Shown piece by piece: positions 17,439 through 24,935 of a stretch of DNA of 64,000 nt; position 1 is the stretch's first letter; the number at the start of each line of letters is the position of its first letter. A program made the translations under genes and the position numbers. The stretch is from contig NZ_JAAXKZ010000016.1 in the NCBI RefSeq assembly GCF_012911875.1, positions 1-64,000 on the forward strand, written 5' to 3'. This DNA is from Pseudonocardia bannensis (GTDB lineage: Bacteria > Actinomycetota > Actinomycetes > Mycobacteriales > Pseudonocardiaceae). The notes under the pieces were generated by a model. That model was given only the letters and a program-made list of their open reading frames with translations, did not search any database and was not told the origin of the DNA.

Positions 17439-18773
17439 TCAGGACGACGGGCCCCGGCGGGCGAAGCGGCGCAGCAACTGCGTCGACCGGGGCGGCCCGA
17501 CACGGTGAACGACCGCGGGGTCGACCGGATGGGCCTGCCGCGGATTGACGGCGTTCACCGCGGCGGGGTCCTGCTCGGCGGGCGCGGTGAGCGACCGGGC
17601 CGCGGCGTTGATGACCGCCAGCAGCGGGACCGCGAGCAGCGCGCCCGGGATGCCGGCGATCACGACCCCGGCGGCCACCGCCAGTACGACGGCCAGCGGG
17701 TGCAGCTGCACGGCGCGGCCGAGCAGCAGGGGCTGCAGGACGTGGCCTTCCAGCTGCTGCACGGCGATCACGATCGCGAGGACCACCAGCGCCTGGATCG
17801 GGCCGTTGGCCACCAGGGCGATGAGCACCGCGACGGCGCCGGTGACCACCGCACCGACGGTCGGGACGAACGCGCCGAGGAAGACCAGCGCGGCCAGCGG
17901 GATCACCAGCGGCACCCCCACGATCCACAAGCCGATGCCGATGCCGAGCGCGTCGACGATGGCGACCAGCACGGTGGCGCGGGTGTAGCCGACGAGGGAT
18001 GCGAAGGCCCGCCGGCCCGCGACGTCGACGCGCCGCCGGCGGATCCGGGGCGCCCCGCGGAGCAGGAAACGCCAGATCCGGGGCCCGTCATAGAGGAAGA
18101 AGATCAGCGCGAACAGCGCCAGCGCGAGCCCGGCGGCGAGTTCGCCCACGGTCGCGGCGGTGCTGAGCGCCCCGGTGGTGAGGGCGTCGCGGTTGTCGCT
18201 GATGGCCTGGCCCAGGCGGACGGGCAGGTCCTCCAACTGCGTCGCGGGGATCCTGAGCGGCGGCCCGGCGAGCAGCTGCTGGATGGAGGCGAAGCTGGCG
18301 GTCAGCTGGGCCTGCAGGGCCGCGAACCCGCTGATGAAGGTGTTGATGACGAACGAGAGCATGCCGCCGATCAGCGCCAGCCCACCGACCAGGACCAGAG
18401 CGGTGGCCGGGCCGCGCGGTACCCGGCGGGCCAGCAGCCACTGCACCATGGGTGCCAGCAGGGCGCTCAGCAGGACAGCGATGGCGACCGGGATGACGAC
18501 GATCCGCAGCTGGATGATCAGGAAGACGAGCAGGCCGAGGGCAGCCGCGATCACGAGCAACCGGGCACAGACCTCGGAGGTCACACGTAGCGGGGTCGGG
18601 ATGGGGGACGGCCGGCGGCCGGCGGCGACGCCGTTCGCCTGGGACCCCGGGGCCGGCGTCGCTGAGGGCGGGGCCGGAACCCTCGGTTCGGGCGCGACGG
18701 GCGGCGGCGACAGGTACGCCTCGGGCGGTGTCGCGCCGTCGCCGTCCGGCGTGCCGGCCTCGTCGTGGTTCAT
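17439..18773 (-). CDS. AI-2E family transporter
   Basis: This 444-aa membrane protein belongs to the AI-2E/PerM exporter family. An 80-residue Pro/Ala-rich cytoplasmic tail precedes about eight helices. Family hallmarks are LIFFLYDGPRIWRFLLRGAP, LGIGIGLWIVGVPLVIPLAALVFLGAFVPTVGA and the long central extracytoplasmic stretch. What it exports is unknown; AI-2 itself is not implied. The ATG at 18773 was chosen because the frame upstream has no resemblance to the family. Gene order with the downstream SDR gene (gap 46 nt) suggests a possible operon. Confidence 0.85.
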   Translation of the reverse strand: MNHDEAGTPDGDGATPPEAYLSPPPVAPEPRVPAPPSATPAPGSQANGVAAGRRPSPIPTPLRVTSEVCARLLVIAAALGLLVFLIIQLRIVVIPVAIAVLLSALLAPMVQWLLARRVPRGPATALVLVGGLALIGGMLSFVINTFISGFAALQAQLTASFASIQQLLAGPPLRIPATQLEDLPVRLGQAISDNRDALTTGALSTAATVGELAAGLALALFALIFFLYDGPRIWRFLLRGAPRIRRRRVDVAGRRAFASLVGYTRATVLVAIVDALGIGIGLWIVGVPLVIPLAALVFLGAFVPTVGAVVTGAVAVLIALVANGPIQALVVLAIVIAVQQLEGHVLQPLLLGRAVQLHPLAVVLAVAAGVVIAGIPGALLAVPLLAVINAAARSLTAPAEQDPAAVNAVNPRQAHPVDPAVVHRVGPPRSTQLLRRFARRGPSS

Positions 18774-19027
18774 CTGCGAACGGTAGCCCTTCAGCCGGCG
18801 ACGCAGGGCTTTTGAGGGCGGCGGACTCAACCTGCGGGCGGCACCGGCACGGAGTGGTAAGACATCGCCCGGCGGTTTCTCGATCATGAACGGACCGTGG
18901 TCCGTCTCGCCCGCGTCGGCCTGTGACAGTCGGGTCGAGGCTTCCGAAGGTCGGTGCGGTGATGACTCCGCTGTGCAACCGAGAGGCCGCATGTGGAGTA
19001 GTGCGCAAGACAAACGATTACGCAGAG

Positions 19028-19474
19028 ATGAATTACACCCGTGTGATTGACCTCCAAGCGAGGAGATACTGCGCTGAACGGGACGGCGACGACTACGCAG
19101 TGAAGTTGCGGGGGTGGACCGGCCGGGGCGGCCGCGCCTGCTCGAGGCCGCCGGAGCCCGCGCCGGGACGCGACCACGGTACGTGCGGCGGGCGCCGGTG
19201 CTGCGGATCCAGCGGCGACGACACGCGCTGCACCTCCGTTGATCTGCCTGCCTTCGTGCGCCCGGTCGCACCGGTGGACCCGCTGGCCGCCTTCCGTCGC
19301 GACCCGCTGACCGCGCCCATCCCGATCCAGGCGCTGACGACGCCGCCGCCCCGGGAACCGGTGTACCGGTCGCGCCGTGCGACCCCGTCCGAGGGGGCAC
19401 ACGCCATGCCGGAGCGCGCGGGCCGGCACCGCCAGTTCGCCCCGGTCCGCGCGGGAGCCGGACGCGAGTGGTGA
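19028..19474 (+). CDS. Unrecognised hypothetical protein
   Basis: I do not recognise this 148-aa frame. Its second half has GC-rich third positions (about 88 percent by my count of roughly 100 codons) and a lower-GC second position, as expected of a real actinobacterial gene. It reads VDLPAFVRPVAPVDPLAAF and on to GREW. The first 60 codons are less GC-rich and cysteine-containing (YC, AC, TCGGRRCC, RC). The start is uncertain: ATG 18962, ATG 19028 and GTG 19100 are all possible. An inverted repeat overlaps the chosen start, so that part may instead be regulatory DNA. Confidence 0.35.
   Translation: MNYTRVIDLQARRYCAERDGDDYAVKLRGWTGRGGRACSRPPEPAPGRDHGTCGGRRCCGSSGDDTRCTSVDLPAFVRPVAPVDPLAAFRRDPLTAPIPIQALTTPPPREPVYRSRRATPSEGAHAMPERAGRHRQFAPVRAGAGREW
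19033..19046. promoter_or_regulatory. Inverted repeat TTACAC-CC-GTGTGA in a low-GC island
   Basis: ACAC and GTGT form a dyad with a 2-nt spacer, nearly extended to TTACAC/GTGTGA. It sits in a markedly less GC-rich stretch at about 18960-19080 between the AI-2E gene and the possible gene on the plus strand. It looks like an operator; the regulator is unknown. Confidence 0.35.
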
Positions 19475-19601
19475 CCCGCGGCGCTGACGCGCCGCACCAG
19501 GCAGCGACCGCTGGGGAGCGGGTCGCAACAGGGCCGGTGCCCTGGGATCCGGACGACCACCCGGCTCCCAGGCTCCGGCCCTTCGTCTGTCCGCCGCCGG
19601 A

Positions 19602-20540
19602 TCAGGCCTGGTCGAACATGGTGGCGTCGTGCTGCTTGCCCGTCTCCACCGCGAGTGACCAGGCGAGCGCCGCCGGCGTGGGCGGACCGGACGTGCCCGC
19701 CGCGCCGATCCCGACCACCGGATCGGCACCGGATGCGGTGGTCGGCGACCGCGGGGCGGGGGCGGTGCCGGCCGCGCGCAACCCGGCCGGTGCCTGCTCG
19801 AGGTGGCGCAGCGCGGGTGCCAGACGCGCCATCAGGTCGCGTAGCGCGTCGAGCGCCTCGGACACCCGTCGCACCCACTCCAGCAGCCGGTTCGCCCAGT
19901 GCAGCGCCCGGTGCACGAGCAGCCCGGCGACGGCGAGCAGCCCGACGCCGGTCCCCGCCGCGACGATGTTCCGCAGGAACGTGGTGATCAGGTCGGCAAC
20001 CGCGCGCGCCAACTCGTCGCGCACCACCGCGCGGACCGCGAGCACCAGGGCCCCGGCCTGCTCCACGATGACAGCAGCCACCCGGGCCGCCGCCGCTGCA
20101 ACCACTCCGGTCGTCACCAGGCCGTGGGCGACGGGCCGGTAGGCCTCGATCGCCGGTCCGCGCCAGGGTGCGGTGTCGGTGTCGACGACCGTCCGCAGGT
20201 CCGCCGCCGCCGCGTCGGCCTCCCGGGCGATCCGTTGCCAGGCCGCGCTCAGCGCCTCGATCGCCGACGGGTCGCCGGCCAGCTGGTCGAACGGCTCCCG
20301 CAGGTGCGGGACGTGCTCGATGAGCCAGCCCAGCCCGGCTGCGACGAGTTCGGTGAGCGGGTCCGCCATGAAGGCGGCGACCTCGGTCGCCCCGCTCATC
20401 ACGTTCAGCAGCCCGCCGGCCCAGTTCCCCTGGACGACCGCGGACTGCAGGTCGGCGATGCTGTCGAGCAGCCGGGCGCCTTCGGTGGGGTCCTCGGTCG
20501 CCACCGGTGCGGCGGCCCGGCCGCTCCCGGGCGCGGTCAC
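19602..20540 (-). CDS. WXG-type protein, probable type VII secretion substrate
   Basis: This 312-aa alanine-rich helical protein contains a W-x-G turn (PWRGP, Trp126) between long helices, a feature of the WXG100/LXG-like secreted proteins, and a hydrophobic segment near residues 185-215 before a Pro/Ala-rich tail. It has no signal peptide. Its GTG overlaps the stop of the upstream EspC-like gene (GTGA), so the two are coupled, as is usual for ESX substrate pairs. No secretion ATPase is nearby. Function is inferred from architecture only. Confidence 0.6.
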   Translation of the reverse strand: MTAPGSGRAAAPVATEDPTEGARLLDSIADLQSAVVQGNWAGGLLNVMSGATEVAAFMADPLTELVAAGLGWLIEHVPHLREPFDQLAGDPSAIEALSAAWQRIAREADAAAADLRTVVDTDTAPWRGPAIEAYRPVAHGLVTTGVVAAAAARVAAVIVEQAGALVLAVRAVVRDELARAVADLITTFLRNIVAAGTGVGLLAVAGLLVHRALHWANRLLEWVRRVSEALDALRDLMARLAPALRHLEQAPAGLRAAGTAPAPRSPTTASGADPVVGIGAAGTSGPPTPAALAWSLAVETGKQHDATMFDQA

Positions 20541-20839
20541 CGCCCGAACCCGTCGCGGATCCGGCGCTCCACCTCGTCGTAGGCCGCGGCCATGCCGTCG
20601 ATGCCGCGGGCGGCAAGGTCCACCAGTGCGGCCTGTCCGCCCAGCCCGTCGGCCGCGGCCGCGGCCAGCGCGAGCGCGTCGCCGGCGAGCGCGGTGCCGA
20701 TCAGACCGAACGCGTCGGACCGCAGGGTGATGGCTGCGGCGGTGTCACCGGCCCGGTCGAACCGTCCGGCCGCCTCCCGCAACCGGCTGGCGTGTGCGCG
20801 CATCGCGTCGGTGTGTACCGCGAATCCGTCGTGTCCCAT
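20537..20839 (-). CDS. EspC/WXG100-like small helical protein
   Basis: This 100-aa protein, starting MGHDGFAVHTDAMRAHASRL, resembles the EspC-type small ESX-associated family: short, helical, no signal peptide, and paired with a larger WXG protein. The tail ends YDEVERRIRDGFGR. I chose the ATG at 20839; the frame is open to 20980 but would overlap the divergent oxidoreductase start. It is the first gene of the coupled pair. A role as chaperone or co-secreted partner for the downstream protein is inference. Confidence 0.62.
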   Translation of the reverse strand: MGHDGFAVHTDAMRAHASRLREAAGRFDRAGDTAAAITLRSDAFGLIGTALAGDALALAAAAADGLGGQAALVDLAARGIDGMAAAYDEVERRIRDGFGR

Positions 20840-20956
20840 GCCGGTATCCGACGGATGGCCGGGCCGTCCGGTTCCCTCGGGATCGCCGTCGGTGCATGCG
20901 TCCCCGTGATGATCAACCGAGACCGCGACGAGACCGGGACGGCCGGGGGGACGGCC

Positions 20957-20962
20957 TAGGCT
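20957..20962 (+). promoter_or_regulatory. Candidate -10 TAGGCT, leaderless start
   Basis: TAGGCT ends 7 nt before the ATG at 20970, so the transcript probably begins at the start codon. No Shine-Dalgarno sequence is visible. Confidence 0.6.
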
Positions 20963-20969
20963 CATCTGA

Positions 20970-22214
20970 ATGTGGACCAACTGGTCCGGCGGCCGGGAGT
21001 GCCGGCCGCGGGCGACCGATCGACCGCTGGACGAGGCCGGGGTGATGGCGGCCGTCGCCCGCGCCGCCGACCGCGGCCTGCGGATCCGCCCGGTCGGCGC
21101 CGGTCATTCGGACAGCCCGCTCGCCGTCACCGACGACGTCCACCTGGACTGCTCGGCGCTGACCGGGATCGTGTCGGTCGGCACCGACCGGGTCCGGATC
21201 CGGGCCGGAGCCACCCTGGCCTCGCTGCACACCGCGCTGGCCGAGAAGGACCTCGCCCTCGACGTCGTCCCCGACTCGGACGCGCTCACGATCGCCGGCG
21301 CGATCGGCACCGGCACGCACGGCAGCGGCGCCGCGGTGGGATCGCTGTCCGCTCAGGTGACCGGGGTCCGCCTGGTGGACGGGCTGGCGGCCGTGCGCCG
21401 GTTCGAGGGGGCGGACCTCGATGCCTTGCGGACCGGGCTCGGCGCGCTCGGCGTGCTCACCGAGGTGGAGTTGCGGGTTGTGCCCGCTGCGCTGCTGCAC
21501 GTTCACGAAGAGCCCGGGACACCGTCGGAGCTGCTGGAGGACGGCGGTGTCCTCGACCGGCACCGGTGGGCCGAGGTGGAACTGCACGTGCCGAGCGGCG
21601 AGGCGATCGCCCGCTGGGGGGACGTGATCGAACCCGGGTCCGAGCCCCCGCCGCCGCGCCGTGATCCGGTGCGGGCCGCGGCCGCGGGCTCCGCGGAGGC
21701 GCTGGGCCGGATGGTGTCGTGGCTGGCGCCGGGGGTGTGGCGCTCACCGCGGTGGGGCGGATCGGCGACGGGCCCGGCGCACCGGCTGCTGGTCGATCCT
21801 CGCCCGCAGCGGGCCGAGTTCACCGAGTGGGCGCTGCCGCGGGAGGCACTCGACGCCGCCGTCCGCGAGCTCAGCGCGGCCACCGCCGCCCGCGGTCTGG
21901 AACTGAAGGCGCCGGTGCTGGTCCGGGTCGGTGCCGCGGAGTCCGGCTGGCTGCATCCGGCGTTCGGCCGGACAACCGGCTGGATCGCGGTGCGCGCCCC
22001 CCGCGGCACGGACTCGGGGCCGTTGTTCGATCTGGTCGGCACAGTGCTGACCGCGGCCGGCGGCCGCCCGCACTGGGCCGGGCGCCACGACTGGACGGCG
22101 GCCGAGGTCGATCAGGCCTACCCGCGGGCGGCCGAGTTCCGCCGGATGCGCGACCAACTGGACCCGCAGCGCCGGTTCGCCAGCACCCACCTGGACACGG
22201 TCCTCGGCCCCTGA
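20970..22214 (+). CDS. FAD-linked oxidase of the sugar-1,4-lactone oxidase family
   Basis: This 414-aa flavoprotein has an N-terminal FAD-binding domain with VGAGHSDSP (His46 lies where family members attach FAD) and AGAIGTGTHGSG. The C-terminal domain ends HWAGRHDW, YPRAAEFRRMRDQLDPQRRFAS, HLD, characteristic of L-gulono- and D-arabinono-1,4-lactone oxidases or dehydrogenases. The specific sugar lactone is unknown. The length matches the family. It appears leaderless, with TAGGCT directly upstream, and is divergent from the ESX-like pair. Confidence 0.82.
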   Translation: MWTNWSGGRECRPRATDRPLDEAGVMAAVARAADRGLRIRPVGAGHSDSPLAVTDDVHLDCSALTGIVSVGTDRVRIRAGATLASLHTALAEKDLALDVVPDSDALTIAGAIGTGTHGSGAAVGSLSAQVTGVRLVDGLAAVRRFEGADLDALRTGLGALGVLTEVELRVVPAALLHVHEEPGTPSELLEDGGVLDRHRWAEVELHVPSGEAIARWGDVIEPGSEPPPPRRDPVRAAAAGSAEALGRMVSWLAPGVWRSPRWGGSATGPAHRLLVDPRPQRAEFTEWALPREALDAAVRELSAATAARGLELKAPVLVRVGAAESGWLHPAFGRTTGWIAVRAPRGTDSGPLFDLVGTVLTAAGGRPHWAGRHDWTAAEVDQAYPRAAEFRRMRDQLDPQRRFASTHLDTVLGP

Positions 22215-22293
22215 CCCGCGACTCACCCGCACACATACGCCGACTCGCGGGACGACACCCGCGAGTCGGTGTATTTCGGTGTGCGAGTTGCGG

Positions 22294-23634
22294 TCAACCG
22301 GCGCGCAGCCGGTCCGCGACCGCCCGCACGGCCCCCTGAGCCGCCGCCCGGTCCACCCGGGTCGGCTCGGTGTCGGCCAGCACCTGCTCGCCGGCCACCC
22401 ACACGTCCCGGACCAGCCGGGCGCCGCCCGCCCACACCAGGTTGGACAGCAGTTGCGCGTCGTCGTCCGGCGCGACGAAGGCCGGATCGTCGAGATCGAC
22501 GTGCACCAGGTCGGCCCAGCGCCCGGCCTCCAGCGCGCCCAGGTCGTCGCGCCCGATCGCGGCGGCGCCGTCGCGGGTGGCGAGCAACAGCAGGTCCGCG
22601 GCGGTCAACGCCGCGGCGTCCCCGCTGCTCACCCGGGCGAGCAACCCCGCCAGCCGGGCCTGGTGCCACAGATCCAGATCGTCGCCGGAGGCCGGCCCGT
22701 CGGTGCCCAGGCCGAGCCGGACCCCGGCCCGGCGCAGGTCCACGACCCGGGCGATCCCGGCGGCCAGCTTCGCGTTCGACCCGGGACAGTGCGCGACCGC
22801 GGCGCCCCGCCCGGCCAGCGTCGTGATGTCGGTGTCGGAGAGCTGCACCCCGTGCGCAGCCAGCACCCGGCCGTCGAGCACGCCGAGCTGATCGAGCATG
22901 GCGGGCACCGAGCCGTACGCGGCGCGCTGCGCGGAGTCCTCCTCGGCCGACTCCGCGACGTGGATGTGGACCAGCGCCCCCCGATCCCGGGCGTGTTCCG
23001 AGACCGAGGCCAACGCCTCGGGCGGCAGCGTGTACGCCGCGTGCGGGCCGTAGCCCAGCTCGATGCGCTCGCCCGGGCCCGATCGCAGCCCGTCGGCGTC
23101 GATGCGGGCGGAGATGTCGTCGCGCATGTCCTGCCAGCTGCCCAGCCGGTCCCAGCCCGGCACCGCGATGATGCCGGGTGTCACGAGCGCCCGGGAGCCG
23201 GTGGTCCGCACCGCGTCGATCACGGCGTCGGTGAAGAAGTACATCTCGACGCTGGTCGTGCAGCCGGTGCGCAGCAACTCCACGCAGCCCGACGTCATCC
23301 CCGCGTGCACGTCCTCGGCGGTCAGCCGCCCCTCGGCCGGCCACATCACGTCCTGCAGCCAGCGCAGCAACGGCAGGTCGCCGCCCATCCCGCGCAACAT
23401 CGTCATCGGGGTGTGGCAGTGCGTGTTGACCAGGCCCGGCATGAGCAGCCCGGGCAGGGCGCGCACCGGTGCGTCGGACGGCGGCGCGTCGGCACGTGGG
23501 CCGGCCCAGGCGATCCGGCCGTCGGCGTCGACGTCGACGACCGCGTCGCGCACCACCGAACATGCCGGATCGCAGGGGAGCGCGATCGGCGCGGTGAACC
23601 GCAGCGGGCCGGCGGCGGACGTCACCCCACCCAC
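22294..23634 (-). CDS. Amidohydrolase, MTA/SAH deaminase-like
   Basis: This 446-aa metal-dependent deaminase has the amidohydrolase ligands His72 and His74 (NTHCH), His225 (HIHVAES), His261 (AAHGV) and Asp312 (LGTDGPAS). The stretch LRGMGGDLPLLRWLQDVMWPAE and MYFFTDAV fits 5'-methylthioadenosine/S-adenosylhomocysteine deaminases. Related guanine or atrazine-type deaminases cannot be excluded. The GTG start at 23634 lies 14 nt after the stop of a micro-ORF that itself overlaps the NYN gene, so the three may be co-transcribed. Confidence 0.78.
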   Translation of the reverse strand: MGGVTSAAGPLRFTAPIALPCDPACSVVRDAVVDVDADGRIAWAGPRADAPPSDAPVRALPGLLMPGLVNTHCHTPMTMLRGMGGDLPLLRWLQDVMWPAEGRLTAEDVHAGMTSGCVELLRTGCTTSVEMYFFTDAVIDAVRTTGSRALVTPGIIAVPGWDRLGSWQDMRDDISARIDADGLRSGPGERIELGYGPHAAYTLPPEALASVSEHARDRGALVHIHVAESAEEDSAQRAAYGSVPAMLDQLGVLDGRVLAAHGVQLSDTDITTLAGRGAAVAHCPGSNAKLAAGIARVVDLRRAGVRLGLGTDGPASGDDLDLWHQARLAGLLARVSSGDAAALTAADLLLLATRDGAAAIGRDDLGALEAGRWADLVHVDLDDPAFVAPDDDAQLLSNLVWAGGARLVRDVWVAGEQVLADTEPTRVDRAAAQGAVRAVADRLRAG

Positions 23635-23647
23635 GCGCGGTCCGCCC

Positions 23648-23749
23648 TCACGGTGCCCATGCTCGAGCCCGCGAGCGGCTCATCGGTGCCCATGCTCGAG
23701 CCCGCGAGCGGCTCATCGGTGTTGATGCTCGAGCCCGCGAGCGGCTCAT
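23648..23749 (-). CDS. Repeat-encoded micro-ORF coupled to the NYN gene
   Basis: An ATG at 23749 overlaps the NYN stop as ATGA. It opens a 33-codon frame made of three 11-residue units, MSRSRARASTP then MSRSRARAWAP twice, ending in TGA at 23648-23650, 14 nt before the deaminase start. The peptide would be strongly basic. I do not recognise it. It may be a real coupled small protein, a translational bridge between the neighbouring genes, or a chance frame produced by the repeat. Confidence 0.35.
   Translation of the reverse strand: MSRSRARASTPMSRSRARAWAPMSRSRARAWAP
23651..23749. repeat. 33-bp tandem repeat, three copies
   Basis: Units lie at 23651-23683, 23684-23716 and 23717-23749. The first two are identical; the third differs at three adjacent bases. 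Each unit has GCTCG and CGAGC able to pair across CCG-containing DNA, and on the minus strand each begins with ATG. The stop codon of the NYN gene lies inside the third copy. The repeat fills almost the whole gap between NYN and deaminase genes. Confidence 0.9.
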
Positions 23750-24363
23750 CGGCGCGGCTCCAGCAGCGAACGCAGCGACCGGAACGGCGGCAGCCAGGCA
23801 CCCTCGTCGGGCAGCGTGTCGAGGGTCATCCGGGGCAGCGGCTCGCGGAACACGCCCTCGATGTCCTCGAGGTCGAGGAAGTCGATGACCTCGGAGTTCA
23901 GCGCGAAGTTCGCATACTCCCGGAACCCGATGACGGTGACCGCGGTGTTGTGCTCGACGAGCTTCTCCAGCGGCTCGCGGAACGCCCGGCCGTCCCCGGA
24001 GGCCACCACGACGTGCTGCAGCGCGCCCTCGGCGGCCCGCAGCTCGATGTGCCGGAGCATGTCGTCGTCGACGTCGCTGTCCTCGGTCACCTTCGGCTTG
24101 GCGAAGACGCCGAACCCGACGTTGCGCAGCGCCTCGACCCACGGGCGGACGACCTCGGTGCTTCCGGGCACCACGTTGGTGAACACGGTCGCCTCGGCGA
24201 TCGCGTCCGGACCCGCCAGGTCCAGCAGCCACCGGCCGACGGCATCGAAGCGCGGACGGAACGTCGCGGTCGGCCGTGCTCCGAGCAGTGAGCCGAGGCT
24301 CATGTCCATATTGGGCGCGTCCCAGACCAGCAACACCCGGGGAGCGGGGCCGGAGGTCGTCAC
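23746..24363 (-). CDS. NYN-domain (LabA-like) nuclease-fold protein
   Basis: This 205-aa protein has the acidic constellation of the NYN/PIN-like nuclease fold: Asp15 in WDAPNMD, Asp97, Asp99 and Asp100 in DSDVDDDML, and Asp124 in VVVASGDGRAF. Family members are predicted metal-dependent ribonucleases, but the target is unknown. In mycobacteria a homologous gene lies beside trmB; here trmB is 2 kb upstream on the same strand, separated by a nitric oxide synthase and an opposite-strand thioesterase. Its stop overlaps a repeat-encoded micro-ORF. Confidence 0.82.
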   Translation of the reverse strand: MTTSGPAPRVLLVWDAPNMDMSLGSLLGARPTATFRPRFDAVGRWLLDLAGPDAIAEATVFTNVVPGSTEVVRPWVEALRNVGFGVFAKPKVTEDSDVDDDMLRHIELRAAEGALQHVVVASGDGRAFREPLEKLVEHNTAVTVIGFREYANFALNSEVIDFLDLEDIEGVFREPLPRMTLDTLPDEGAWLPPFRSLRSLLEPRR

Positions 24364-24464
24364 GATGCCCGCCGCGGCGAGCAGGTAGTGCTCATGGTCT
24401 CCGACCCTATCCCGCTTCCCCCGGTCCCGGCCGCTCGCGCGCCGGTCGACGTCAGACTGTGCGG

Positions 24465-24932
24465 GTGGCAGAGATCTCCGAGACTCCGGTGGACGGCGCT
24501 GACCCCGCGATCCGAACGGCCCGCGACACCGCGGCAGCCATGGAAGGCGCGGACGCCGCCGCGCGCGGCGCCGGGATCCGGCTGCTCGACATCGGACCGG
24601 GGCGGGCCCGGGTCGCGCTGACCGTGGCCGAGCAGCACCTCAACGGCCACGGCATCTGCCACGGTGGCTACCTGTTCCTGCTTGCCGACTCGGCCATGGC
24701 CTACGGCTCGAACAGCCACGGGGTGTCCGCGGTCGCCTCGGGCGCCGACATCACGTTCCTGCGACCCGCCCACCTCGGGGACGAGCTCGTGGCCGAGGCG
24801 GTCGAGCGGGCGCTGGCCGGCCGGTCGGGGCTCTACGACGTCACGGTCAGGACCGGTGACGGCGGGGTCGTCGCGGAGTTCCGGGGCCGGACCCGGACCG
24901 TGCCCGGGCTGCCCGGCCCCACGGCCGGCTGA
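24465..24932 (+). CDS. paaI: PaaI-type hotdog thioesterase
   Basis: This 155-aa hotdog-fold protein hydrolyses acyl-CoA thioesters, in the characterised family (hydroxy)phenylacetyl-CoA. GHGICHGGYLFLLADSAMAYGSNSHG (residues about 61-86, shown by its HGG and catalytic Asp75) and ADITFLRPAHLGDELVAEA are hallmarks. No other paa genes are near, so the substrate is open. The GTG at 24465 is one of two adjacent in-frame starts; the other is at 24459. Its stop is 3 nt from the stop of the convergent nitric oxide synthase gene. Confidence 0.82.
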   Translation: MAEISETPVDGADPAIRTARDTAAAMEGADAAARGAGIRLLDIGPGRARVALTVAEQHLNGHGICHGGYLFLLADSAMAYGSNSHGVSAVASGADITFLRPAHLGDELVAEAVERALAGRSGLYDVTVRTGDGGVVAEFRGRTRTVPGLPGPTAG

Positions 24933-24935
24933 CCC

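Noticed and set aside
23651-23749. CRISPR-like array
   Set aside because: The three 33-bp units are directly contiguous with no spacers and there are no cas genes.
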